Shown piece after piece: positions 31,881 through 42,031 of a stretch of DNA of 64,000 nucleotides. Each line of letters begins with the position of its first letter. The stretch's first letter is position 1. The notes under the pieces are model-generated. The model did no database searches. It saw only the letters and a program-made list of their open reading frames with translations, and was not told the origin of the DNA. The stretch is from the NCBI GenBank assembly GCA_032716605.1, contig CM064501.1, positions 25,853,631 through 25,917,630 of the forward strand, in the 5' to 3' direction. The translations under genes were made by a program, and so were the position numbers. The stretch comes from Paralithodes platypus. Taxonomy: Eukaryota; Arthropoda; Malacostraca; Decapoda; Lithodidae.

Positions 31881-33490
31881 CTAAAGTTGCCCAGAGGCTA
31901 TCTTCTGACGCCACAAGTCAACGGCGCCAGCAGCAGCGCGTCTGGGACGCGTCCCGGTCCGAGAATGATCACCATCAGTAAGAGGTGAGTTGTTCCTTTG
32001 AGAATCCTCAGACCCAGCAATAACAGGTGGAGCATCAGATTGCAATGCGGAATCGAGCTCCAAAGCATACAAACGTGCGATAGGACGAACAGTAGTTCCA
32101 GTGGCTGTCTTCAATAGCGCCACCCGCTCTACAGAGTCTGCCCCCTTGTATACCTCCAACACACGGCCCAATTTCCAGTATAAACAAGGACTATCTTCTT
32201 TAATTAAAACAACTTCACCAACTGTAGGTGCCGTTGGTCTACCAGAGGGAGTAACACTCCTTTCCCTCAATGCTAGCAGATATTCACTAATCCACCGTTT
32301 CCTAAAATCCTCGATTATCCTGGATGTATACTGGTATCTCTTAGACACCGCTACCTCAGAGTACAACAAGGAATCCTCTAACTCTACTATGGATTGGAAA
32401 TCAGATGGAAACGCAGTCAATGGTTTTCCATATAGCAAGTGAGCTGGCGTTAATGATAGTGGTTCTTGCAGGTCGGTGTACACATATTTAAGCGGGCGAT
32501 CATTCACGACTGCCTCTATCTCTGTGAGGACTGTCGTCAACTCACTCTTCTTTAATAGAGCACGTCCTACAACCACTCTGAGTCCTGACTTTACTATGCC
32601 GACACACCGTTCCCACATTCCACCAAATCAAGGTGCCTTAACTGGAATGAACCTCCATTAGCACTTCTTCTCTCCCAAAAAAGTGATGATAGTAGGATCA
32701 CTACTTATATACTTTAAATATTTTGATGCTTGGACATAAGTGGGAGCATTGTCGCTAAGAATGAGTTGAGGGAATGAACGAGGGGCACAAAACCGTCTAA
32801 ACGCCAGCATAAATTCTTCGCTAAACATATTATCACATAGTTCTAGGTGTACCGCTCGAGACGTTGCACAGGTAAACAATAATATATAAACCTTCTCATG
32901 CTCCCTCGTCTTCAATGCCCCTGTGTAATCTAAAACTACCGCTTGGAAAGGTTCTACGTGCTTTACACGGCATTCAGGTAGAGGTGGAGCTGGTCCAGTT
33001 GCATATGGTTTACCCTTTAGTCTCTGGCATATTACACACTTTCTTACTACGCGTCGATCTACTTGTTGAACTCTGAGAATCCACCATGTGAGACGTAAAT
33101 TTGATATAATATGACATACCCCGTAGTGTTTTACTTCCCTATGTGCACGTATGATCAATAGATCAGTAACGTGATGTCTTGTTGACATAAGTATAGGGCG
33201 GTTTGTGCCGTCTGGTACACCCGACCACTTCAGGCGACACTCACACCTGATGAGGCCATTGTCTAGGTGCAACCTTAGTTGACGCACTATATTAGGCATT
33301 AATGTCTTATTCGAGCTTTTCAAGGATTCTAATTCATTGGAAAAGGTTTCTACTTGAACCCATTTGATCAAAGTTACTTCAGCTGCTTTAAATTCACGAG
33401 CATCAATGTTGTGACCCCTGTTGCAGAGTTGGCCCGTTACTTTCAGCTTGAGATTGGATACATATCGCAATACCCAAGCTACAACTCTGA
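31881..33490 (-). pseudogene. pol: BEL integrase, broken
   Basis: The minus-strand frame shows the integrase zinc finger (His in RAHREVKHYG, Cys pair in RKCVICQRLKG) and the core: first Asp in AVVLDYTGAL, second in LILSDNAPTYV. A TAA at about 32658 and a TGA (from TGG) near 32631 interrupt the stretch WRFIPVKAP-FGGMWERCVG that contains the catalytic Glu. The frame then runs 32618-31881 with VNDRPLKYVYTD, LTPAHLLYGKPL and PTVGEVVLIKEDS, the conserved C-terminal region of BEL integrases. It is separated from the RNase H by a frameshift near 33490. Integrase inserts the cDNA. Confidence 0.9.
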
Positions 33491-35170
33491 CTAGTTATTA
33501 TAGTCACCGAATCTTGCCCACTCTATGATAGGACCCAGTGTCTCATTTGGTTGGGCTGTAACTGCCACTGTTTCCAGTGGCAGAAGTCCCTCACCAACAG
33601 CATGCCATATCGTCCATTCACTTTCATGGAGCAGCCACTTTGGACCATGCAACCACAATTCGGACTTCACTAGCTGGCTAGCCGTTATACCCCTAGTTAT
33701 GAGATCACTAGGGTTTTCTTTTGTATTTACATAATGATAAACAACGTCTGGCAAAAGGGCTCTTATCTCATCTACCCTATTTCGCACATAAACTGGCAGA
33801 GACTTCTTGCTATGTACCCAGTTGAGTGCGACCTGACTATCGCACCAAACGTGAATGATTTCAATATTTAATTCGCTCTCGTATGCTGCGCGTACATGTT
33901 GCACCAGACGTGCTAATAGCAGCATGGCAGTCAATTCCATTTTAGGGATAGTTACCTTTTTAACCGGGGCTACCTTGGCCCGGGCTGTAACTAAATGTGC
34001 CCCAAATGAAGTAACGACATATATGGCTACCCCGTATGCCGTGGCGCTAGCATCGCAAAACGTGTGTAACATAACGTCACCGAACGCCACCACTTTACGA
34101 GGTATAGGTTTAGTACATAGGATGGCATATTCATTCAACAACAATGTCCCTTGGTCATTCAGGTCCTCGGGCAAACTGTCATCCCATCCTATTTTACGTC
34201 TACAAACTTCCTGCATTAGAATCCTAGCTCTTATGGTAACGGGTAATGCTAGACCCCAAGGATCAAAAAATTGCGCAACTTTGCTCAACAGACTTCTTTT
34301 GGTGTGCGCTCCTGTCTGCTGAGCAAAAGACCTTGTTTGAAAAGTTAGTATGTCATGTTTAGGTTGCCAGATCATCCCCAAATTTCTGGACATTTCCTGG
34401 TTAAGAGATGCCATACCGTCCACCTGTATCAAACTCTGAAGATCTTCACTATTAGTAACCCACTCGCGGAGAAATAGATGTGCATCCGCAAACAATCTGC
34501 GTGCTTGCCAGTATGCATATAACAAATCATCCTGACTATCGCAAGAACCCTGCAAATTGTCAATATGTAATCCGCGAGATAGTTTACTTGTGTCCTTATG
34601 AGTGTCAGCTAGATGTTTTCTGATTGTGGCATTTAACAAAAACTGTGAGCACGTGGCCCCAAAGAGTACAACCCGAAAACGGTATATTATGATTGGACTC
34701 TCAGAATCGCTAATGTCGCTGAACCAAAGAAAGCGGGTAACATCTCTATCTTCCTCCTTTAGGTTGACCATCAAGAATGCTTTCTCGATGTCACTGGTAT
34801 AGGCGTACTTCCCCAGCCTAAGCCGCAATAGATGTTGGGACAGGTCCGACACCATGGACGGACCTGTCAACAGGCAGTCATTTAGACTGGGTTGTTGACC
34901 TTGGTGGGCAGAACAGTCATATACCACCCGTATTGGTGTGGTGACGCTGTCTTTCCTTACCCCATGATGGGCCAGATAGTGAACCCTACCCTTCTTAAAC
35001 GGTTCCTTGACATCGATTCTCTCAATAAAGCCCCTATCTTCATAACTCCGAAATACATCGTCATACGCCTGGCGCGTGCTCGGTTCATTAGACAATTTCC
35101 GCTGCAATGCGCGCAAGCGACCTAATGCCAAACCATAGTTGGTAGGCAGGCTTATCTCACTGTTCTTCCA
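33491..35170 (-). pseudogene. pol: BEL reverse transcriptase and RNase H
   Basis: Continues the protease frame after the LINE insertion: LPWKNSEISLPTNYGLALGR, RVVYDCSAHQG, YAYTSDIEKAFLMV, RFRVVLFGATCSQFLLNATI and the active-site region LHIDNLQGSCDS. BEL enzymes normally have Y-V/I-D-N here, so His for Tyr is a departure. RNase H follows: HTFCDASATAYGVAIY (Asp), PKMELTAMLLLARLV (Glu), HVWCDSQVALNWVHS (Asp), then NPSDLITRG. The 546-codon frame is open throughout, which suggests the element died recently or through its other lesions. A frameshift follows at about 33490. Confidence 0.92.
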
Positions 35171-35177
35171 GGGTAAA

Positions 35178-36802
35178 CTTTTTTTTTTTTTTTTTAAGAG
35201 ACAATGAACGGAGGAAGGAAAAACACAGATAAAACAAAAAGGTCCATGTGCCTAAAGGCATCCTCCATTCATAAAATGTTTGTAACAACTGGATTTAAAC
35301 ATTTGTAGATTGTAAGTTTGTGGAAAGCAATTAGAGGGAAGTGAATTCCAAAGAGTAGTAGCTCTGGGGATAAATGAATTCTGATAAGCAGAAGTTCTGC
35401 ATTGTGGAGGAGAAAGTGTAAATTCATGGGCGCTCTCAGCTGCCCTAGTTCTATGGGGAAAGATGTGGAGAGGCGGCACAATTGAAGCAAGTTCCTCGGA
35501 ACAATTGCTGTGAAAATATCTGTAGAATAATGCAAGGGATGCAACGTTTCTTCGTATGGATAATGTAGGAAGGTCCTGTGTGATTGCAGGGTTATTGATT
35601 AATCTAATAGCTTTATTTTGAATTTTGTCCAACTGCCTCAATGCAACCACTCCACTTCCACCCCACAGAGGTGAACAGTAATCCATCTGAGAACGCACAT
35701 GACTTTTATATATCACGGCCAACTGCTCGTCAGTGAAGAATTCTCGAACTCTGTACAGGAGTCCCAGTTTTTTAGAGGCATTCTTAGCAATGCTTCTAAC
35801 ATAATGTGTCCAGCTCAAGTTAGTAGTTAATGTTACACCGAGAATGTCAATACTAGGGGAAGTGGGAATATTTACATCATTAAAAAATATATGGGAGTCA
35901 GTGAGATTCTGTCGGTTAGAAAATTGAATGTACTTGGTTTTCTGTGCATTAAAGGAAACTAGATTCTTTTGTCCCCATCCATTAATTCTAGAAAGGTCCT
36001 GATTCAGAGAAATTGCAGTGTTTATTTTTGAATTTATAAGATCGGGTTGGGTGAAAGAATTGGTAAATGTGAAGGAACTGTGGAGTGTTGAGTCATCTGC
36101 GTAGGAATGTATTGGATTATGAGTGGTAGATATGAGATCATTGATATGAATGAGGAACAGAATTGGGGCCAAAACTGATCCCTGGGGAACACCAGCATTT
36201 ATTGAGTGAAATTGAGAATAAAGGCCATCTACCATTACACATATTTTTCTGTTATGAAGATAAGAAGAAATTAGTGGAACTAATGATGCAAGGCCGTAGT
36301 GTGACATCTTCGACAATAAGGATTGATGCCAGACTCATCAAATGCCTTTGATATATCCAGTGCTATTGTATGTGTTTCACCATGTTGGTCTGTAGCTTGG
36401 TTGATTTGATGCATAAGAAGGCAAAGCATGTCTGCAGTTGATCGACATCGTTTAAAACCATATTGCCTATCACTGATTAATTTATTATTCTCAAGATGCT
36501 TTATTATGTGATTTTTTAATATAATTTCAAAGACTTTACCAGGAGTGGAAGTTATAGCTATTGGTCTGTAGTTTGATGGATCTGAAGAGGCACCTTTTTT
36601 AGGAACTGGATGGATGTTTGCTTCTTTCCAGGGTACTGGGAAGCATGAGGTATGAGTACACAGACGGAAATTTGTTGCCAATACAGGAGCGAGCACCAAG
36701 GAGCAATTCTTAAGTACTATTGGAGGAATTTCATCTGGACCAGGAGCCTTATCTACTGAGAGATTCTGCAAAATAGTTTTGACATGTCTGGTGTGGATCT
36801 TA
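35178..36802 (-). mobile_element. Jockey-like LINE inserted in the BEL element (5' truncated)
   Basis: Minus-strand RT beginning KIHTRHVKTILQNLSVDKAP, with NYRPIAITSTPGKVFE, QYGFKRCRSTADMLC, ALDISKAFD, AGVPQGSVLAPILFLIHIND, catalytic SYADDSTLHSS and C-terminal FYRYFHSNCSEELASIVPPL. A 1-base indel near 36340 shifts frame after SKAFD. The 3' end is a poly(A) tail (T run at 35179-35197 on the plus strand). It splits the BEL pol frame between KQYKVT and LPWKNSE. A second, shorter copy is at 52794. Confidence 0.9.
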
Positions 36803-37528
36803 AGTGACTTTATATTGCTTGTCTGAGGCACAGTAGCACACAGACTCGTCAAACCTTTGTAGTGCAACTTCCGAGTCATAATCAGTCTCCATAGGATTAA
36901 TGCCTATGTGATCCAATCTCCACAGTCGTTCCAGGTCGAACTCGGCAGCCATCTTAGGGTCACTAGGTTGGGAATCCTCCCTGCCCAACTCCTCTGCCGC
37001 GGTTACATTGACTCTATATATCGAGACCGTGTCGACCAGGACCTTTGACTGTGTAGTATGCACCTTTCCGCTCATGCAATATCCAAATTTAGTGGGGATT
37101 AAAATTACACCACACATCTTTTTAAATCCAGGGTATACTACTTCATAATAATGATCCACACCAAGTAGAACATGCACCTCACTCTGATTTCCCATGGGAT
37201 CTGACAAGTTAACCCCTTTGCTACGTAATGCATGTTCCACCTTCTTCACACCAACAGATACATATTCTGGTAGGGTGTCTACTACGATACAAGTCATAAA
37301 GTACCGTTTTTTACGATAGAAATATGAAATCTCCGCTATCTCGTAGTCTTGTTTATCAGTAACCCCTGTGAAGCCCTGTAATTGAAGAGTCTCAGCCCCT
37401 ACGATTCGGTGCTTCAGTCCCACTAGTACGGACCTCTTTATAAAGGAACGTTGAGACCCTTGATCTAGAAGTACCCGACAAACCTTGTTACTGTCATTAC
37501 CTTCCATGGGAATCTGTATTGTGGGCAA
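36803..37528 (-). pseudogene. pol: BEL protease region
   Basis: Minus-strand frame with VCRVLLDQGSQRSFI (aspartic protease active site, Asp-Gln-Gly in BEL), LQLQGFTG, LLGVDHYYEVV, TKFGYCMSG, then FDLERLWRLDHIGI and DSEVALQRFDESVCY. These lead into RT in an intact BEL. The frame is separated from gag by a 16-bp triplication at 37511-37558 and ends at the LINE insertion. Confidence 0.9.
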
Positions 37529-38705
37529 TCTGTATTGTGGGCAATCTGTATTGCGTGCTACCTAGTGTCACAGTTGTAGTACCCTCTGTTTTGAAGTATT
37601 TTACTTTATCTGCCGTAGGACACAACTTATCAAAGTGATGTCCTTTGCAGTGGCAACAGGGCCTTAAGTATGTAGCAGTACATTGTCCGTGCTTACCATG
37701 TTCCTTACTTAGACAACCTACACATAGCTTCAATCTTTTCGCCTGTGCTAGTTTTGTCTCATTTGTTGGGTATTTTACGCAGAAACTCCATTTATGTTTG
37801 TTGTTACATAGCTTACATAGAATCTGAGCAGGTTTCTTATACGCACCCTCTTTCTTTTCTTTAGTCCCCACTGTCATGCTTACTGTTCCCCTCTTCTCCA
37901 CATTCTCACTCCCTCCCGACACATACATTCTCCCTTTGTTTAACTGTAGATAATTGATCTCCTTACTGAACTGAGTTTTGAACTCCCCCAGCTCAAATGA
38001 TCTTACCTTATCAAGTATTGCCATAGGAAGCTTCTGACGCAAGATAATGACTATCATTTCCTGCGTGGTAAGCCCTAGGGTGTCTAGCGATCGAGTATGG
38101 CACTCCATATTTGCCCTGAAGTTTGTCAACTCCTCAACCTGATACTGTGGTTCTGTGAGCCCCAACAAGGCAACGACATGGGCCATCTTCAACTGCTCTC
38201 TATCCCCGTATGTGGACTCTAATATGTGTACTGCTTCAAGATAACTACCACCCACAACTGAAAAACCCTCTATTAAATGTAAGGCCTCTCCTTCCATTTG
38301 TCCCTTCAGATAGTGAAACTTGCGGACATTATCCAAAGAGGATTCATGAACCGTAGACCGAAATACGTCCCAAAAAGCTAACCACTCAGTTAACTTGCCC
38401 CCAAATGTAGGAAGATTGAGCTTTGGGAGGTGTACATTATGTTTTGGGTCAGCCCTTCTATGGGCCTCATTATCGCCTCCCTTCTTACTTGCGACAGCAC
38501 GCTGTAATAGGTACTTCGCTCTAAAGACAGGTTCGTCATAGAGGGCCCGATTATCACACTCTGTAACTATCTCTTCCTCCTCTATCATGTCAGCCACAAT
38601 CACCTCACTCAGAGCCGTAATACGACCGTGGGTAGCTTGGACGTTTTCTAATCCAGCCTCCAATTCCTCTAGTTCAGCAGTAGTGATGAAAGTGTTGACG
38701 TCCAC
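37497..38705 (-). CDS. gag: BEL/Pao Gag
   Basis: 402 codons from ATG at 38705. An acidic helical N-terminus (AELEELEAGLENVQATHGRI) precedes the BEL Gag core: HNVHLPKLNLPTFGGKLTEW, FWDVFRSTVHESS, FHYLKGQMEGEALHLIEGF and ILESTYGDREQL (DUF1759-type). Three Cys/His knuckles follow near the end (CKLCNNKHKWSFC, CVGCLSKEHGKHGQC, CCHCKGHHFDKLC). The last residues are read from the 16-bp triplication and are not original. Gag assembles the particle and binds RNA; the frame is otherwise intact. Confidence 0.92.
   Translation of the reverse strand: MDVNTFITTAELEELEAGLENVQATHGRITALSEVIVADMIEEEEIVTECDNRALYDEPVFRAKYLLQRAVASKKGGDNEAHRRADPKHNVHLPKLNLPTFGGKLTEWLAFWDVFRSTVHESSLDNVRKFHYLKGQMEGEALHLIEGFSVVGGSYLEAVHILESTYGDREQLKMAHVVALLGLTEPQYQVEELTNFRANMECHTRSLDTLGLTTQEMIVIILRQKLPMAILDKVRSFELGEFKTQFSKEINYLQLNKGRMYVSGGSENVEKRGTVSMTVGTKEKKEGAYKKPAQILCKLCNNKHKWSFCVKYPTNETKLAQAKRLKLCVGCLSKEHGKHGQCTATYLRPCCHCKGHHFDKLCPTADKVKYFKTEGTTTVTLGSTQYRLPTIQIAHNTDSHGR
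37511..37558. repeat. 16-bp tandem triplication at the gag-protease junction
   Basis: AATCTGTATTGTGGGC occurs at 37511 and 37527 and, with two changes, at 37543. Two extra copies add 32 bases and put gag and protease out of frame; LPTIQI-type residues are repeated in both frames. Confidence 0.9.
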
Positions 38706-39023
38706 AATTAGCCTATTTAATACTCCCCGAAGTCCCGCCCTTTGATTTTAAGGGGCTGTGATCAGCACCCCACTAGACGGTGTCTCTTTATTGTCTTTAT
38801 TCATTTTGCATGTGAGCCTATAGGCTATGTATCTAAATGTAAAGTTACAAAAACAACGACCAAATAATAGTCTATTTAAGAGACGCCGACCGACCGGCGG
38901 ACTTCTATGTGATGGAGAAAAAATATTACACTAAATAGCAATACCTACTAATGGATCATATTGAACAAGATTTTTTTTTAGGTCAGGTCATATGTCACAG
39001 GAAGTCTGAAACGGAAAAGAAAA

Positions 39024-39724
39024 TTATTGGGGAAAGATGATGGGCGGGATGCAGAACTTAGGCAGGCGCAATGATACAACCCCGGCGTCCCTCTCTAGCC
39101 AACGCTTCGTTAGCCCTACAATCTTATCATACAGGACTTGATTGGTGTCTAAATCGAGGTGGACACCATCCTGGTCGAGGTCCCGGATGCTGAGAGTGAG
39201 CGATACAAAGCGGTGCCTCGTTTCTACTAACCGACACCTCAGGGCGCGGTTATCAGAATTTTTATGACTTGATTTTCCGCCGGTGACAACCCTCGGACTC
39301 TCGTCCGGCTCTCAATTGCCACAACCCTACAGCTCCCCCCGGACTCACGCTCCAGATCCAGCGCCACCTCTTTGATAGCGTCGGCTAACTCGCGGGGTAC
39401 TGTACCGGGGCGTATATCATTGCCGCCCAAAAACAAAAAGATCATATGAGGCCTAAACCGAATCACCTGCCCCCACTGTGGGGAGGCTCTCAGGGTGTCA
39501 ACGGTTGCTCCCGGTACCCCGAAGTAGGACAGCTTGAATGTCCTATCCCCCTCCGACGCCCGATACGACTCAGTTCCTCCGTCAGCTGCCCTTAGCCTAG
39601 TGGCATATGAATGCCCTACTATGGCTATTCGCCGAGGTACCGGCGCCTGAGGTACAGGAAGATAGCCAAGCCCCACCCCTCCGGGGTCCTTGCTCCTGCA
39701 TCCCTGGGATAATCCCTTGCTCAT
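39024..39724 (-). pseudogene. SGNH-hydrolase-like ORF between PBS and gag of the BEL element
   Basis: ATG at 39724 lies about 50 bases inside the 5' LTR. The frame shows RIAIVGHSYATRL (GDS-type block with the nucleophile Ser), YFGVPGATVDTLR (Gly block), IFLFLGGNDIRPG (GxND block) and DAIKEVALDLERE. It is open to 39239. A frameshift near 39250 then moves to the adjacent frame, which continues VETRHRFVSLTLSIRDL, DQDGVHLDLDTNQ (the Asp-x-x-His block with both catalytic partners) and stops at TAA 39024. All four SGNH blocks are therefore present in order over about 230 codons. SGNH esterase domains are known in ORF1 of CR1/L2 LINEs and in Ngaro elements; I know of no standard BEL element with one. 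Its role is unknown. Confidence 0.75.
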
Positions 39725-39757
39725 TGCCTAAGAAAAATCCCCTACTGGTAGCTAAAT

Positions 39758-39775
39758 CCCGAGGTCTGGGCACCA
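39758..39775 (-). other. BEL primer-binding site
   Basis: Minus-strand TGGTGCCCAGACCTCGGG one base after the LTR. Its complement, continued, reads like a tRNA 3' half (AAATCCCGAGG, then a 7-base acceptor strand, discriminator A and CCA). The tRNA species is not assigned. Confidence 0.7.
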
Positions 39776-39776
39776 A

Positions 39777-40565
39777 TGTGGTAAACTATCAATGGAAGTT
39801 AAATATTACTAAGCTATAATGAATCAAATAAATCAATCTAAATGAAAACTACTCCATATCTAAATTGAATTCAATTTGAAACAAGCTAATTTATATCCAA
39901 AGGTCTCACATAATAAATTTATATATAGGGTAAGGTTATAAGGGTTAATATTAGCCAGGAATTAACTCACCAATAGTTCCACGTGACAATGAGGCAAGGG
40001 AGAACGTTTTATCCAATATGGCGGTGGACAATGGGGCTCGAGACTTCGGTCCCGAGACACAAGTCAAATTAAAGAAAGAATAAATGATTACATGGGAATG
40101 GACATGATTATTATGCTTATCTGTCAGTCAGTCATGGCGTCGATGAGAGCGTCGTGATGGTGTAGCTGTGTGTATTGCTGTATGTGTATTGTGATTAGAG
40201 GCACAAAAGCACGATCAACTGAGGGCGGAAAATTAGATGTTAACTGGTTGGTGTTCGTGAAGGCTCTGCTGTTCCTCGAAGGCACACCTTGCTGCCTTGG
40301 CAAAACGCCAGGAGCCCAAATTATCGTACCGCATCTAGGTTGCTCTATACGATTAATTATATTAATATATACGATAAATTCATATATACTACATAAGACC
40401 ATGGCAATATTGCTTAATAGCATATTAGGCCTTTTATAACTTAACTTATTTACAATCTTATAATATACGATCTACTCGTCCTACGTAGTGCTGTAGGAGC
40501 GATCCTGACATCACAGAGACATAAGAGATCACAAAAGAGTCATATTCTATCGTATTTATACGATA
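39777..40565 (-). repeat. BEL 5' LTR
   Basis: 789 bp, matching 31054-31840 with about 18 differences by eye. CCTAC follows directly. Confidence 0.9.
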
Positions 40566-40570
40566 CCTAC

Positions 40571-41251
40571 CGTACCGGTACTGCTACCCGGCCTAAATTG
40601 AAATTAGTTTTTGCTTGTCACTGTATGCAGAGCTTTTCTGATTTACAAACCATCAAAAAGATGAGCTTCATTAATTTATCTCAGTATGGAACATGGAGAC
40701 ACCCATATTTTACTCCCTTGAATTAGGCTAGCTGTAAACAGTGCATTTCTGCATGATGTGAGGGCACAGTTTCTAGAACCGGTATCACAAGACAGCAAAC
40801 CTTTGTTTGATATATTTATAGTCATGGTAGGTGGGCCAGCTTACCTTAGCCAGCAGGCCAGTATTTCTTTGCAAGCATAAACAAATACCGGTATATAGCA
40901 AATATAAAGATCACGGCAACTCGAGGCTACTGACTTCAGCTGGGATCATTAAACTTAATTTAAAACTCTGGAGAGCTCTCATAGGTTTCACACAGGCTGG
41001 TTCAAACTTGTATACACTATGTTACTCTTTTTTTTAAGAATAATTGATACTGGTATTGAGTAAGACTCAATGTAAGGCAAAATATAATATACCGGTAGCC
41101 TACATACATACCGGTACTGTACTAATGATGATAGGCCTACCATTTAACAACACCTATATACTGATACCGGTACGTACTTGATGTGATGTATATCTGAACT
41201 GATATTCTCTGCAGTTTATATTCCTGTAATAATAAAACTCTGCATAAATTA
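40571..41251. other. No recognisable gene; TACCGGTA-rich
   Basis: Contains about six ACCGGTA-type words (near 40567, 40783, 40888, 41090, 41109, 41165). Nothing coding. Confidence 0.5.
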
Positions 41252-41272
41252 GATAAACCAGGAACAGACGGA

Positions 41273-42031
41273 GTGTATGGGGAAATGTTGAGGTATGGTG
41301 GTGAGATAGTGATAGAATGGGTATGGAAAATGTGCAAACTAGCATGGGAGAAGGGGAGTGCACCCGATGACTGGAAGACTGGCATAATAGTCCCCCTATA
41401 TAAGGGCAAAGGGGAAAGAGGAATGTGTGGTAACCACCGACGAATATGTCTTCTAAGCGTAGTAGGGAATGTATACAGTAGGGTAGTGATTGAGAGAGTG
41501 AGAGTGAGAACGGAGAAATGGATAGGCGACGAGCAGGGAGGTTTTAGGAAGGGAAGAGGATGTGTAGATCAGATTTTTACCCTGAATTGTGTTGTGGAGA
41601 AATATCTGGAGAAGAAACAAAAGGTGTATGTTGCCTTTATGGACTTGGAGAAGGCCTATGACAGAGTGGATAGAGAAGGTTTGTGGAAAGTACTTAGAAT
41701 ATACGGAGTAGAGGGCAAGTTGCTGAAAGCAGTGAAGAGCATGTATGAGGGTGCAAAGGCGGCAGTACGTGTGGAGAGTGAGCAGAGCGAGTTCTTTGAC
41801 CTGAATGTTGGTTTGAAACAGGGGTGTGTGATGTCCCCGTGGTTGTTTACTGTATATATGGATGGAGTCATGAAAGAAATACTATCAAGAGCAGTGGATG
41901 TTGGTGTATCGCTGAAAAGGGAGGGAATTGAGTGGAAGCTACCTATACTGCTGTTTGTGGATGATACAGTTCTGATGAGTGATAATGAATGTGAGTTGCA
42001 GGGTCTGGTAAATGAGTTTGGAACAGTGTGC
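41273..42031 (+). pseudogene. RTE-like reverse transcriptase (copy 3, first part)
   Basis: Open frame with SAPDDWKTGIIVPLYKGKGE, DEQGGFRKGRGCVDQIF, YVAFMDLEKAYDRVDREGLW, NVGLKQGCVMSPWLFTVYMD and the catalytic box FVDDTVLMSDNE, where FADD is present in copies 2 and 4; the Ala-to-Val change sits beside the catalytic Asp pair. The frame is continuous to the LTR insertion point. The endonuclease domain is absent because of 5' truncation. Confidence 0.9.

Larger units (their letters stand above)
31054..40565 (-). mobile_element. BEL/Pao LTR retrotransposon carrying an SGNH-like ORF
   Basis: Minus-strand element with about 788-bp LTRs (31054-31840 and 39777-40565), a 5-bp CCTAC target duplication (31049-31053 and 40566-40570; CTAC if each LTR is one base longer), a primer-binding site, an SGNH-hydrolase-like frame, gag, protease, RT-RNase H and integrase. 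A Jockey-like LINE is inserted between protease and RT. LTRs differ at roughly 2 per cent of sites by eye. The coding regions carry several frameshifts and stops, so it is inactive. Confidence 0.93.
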
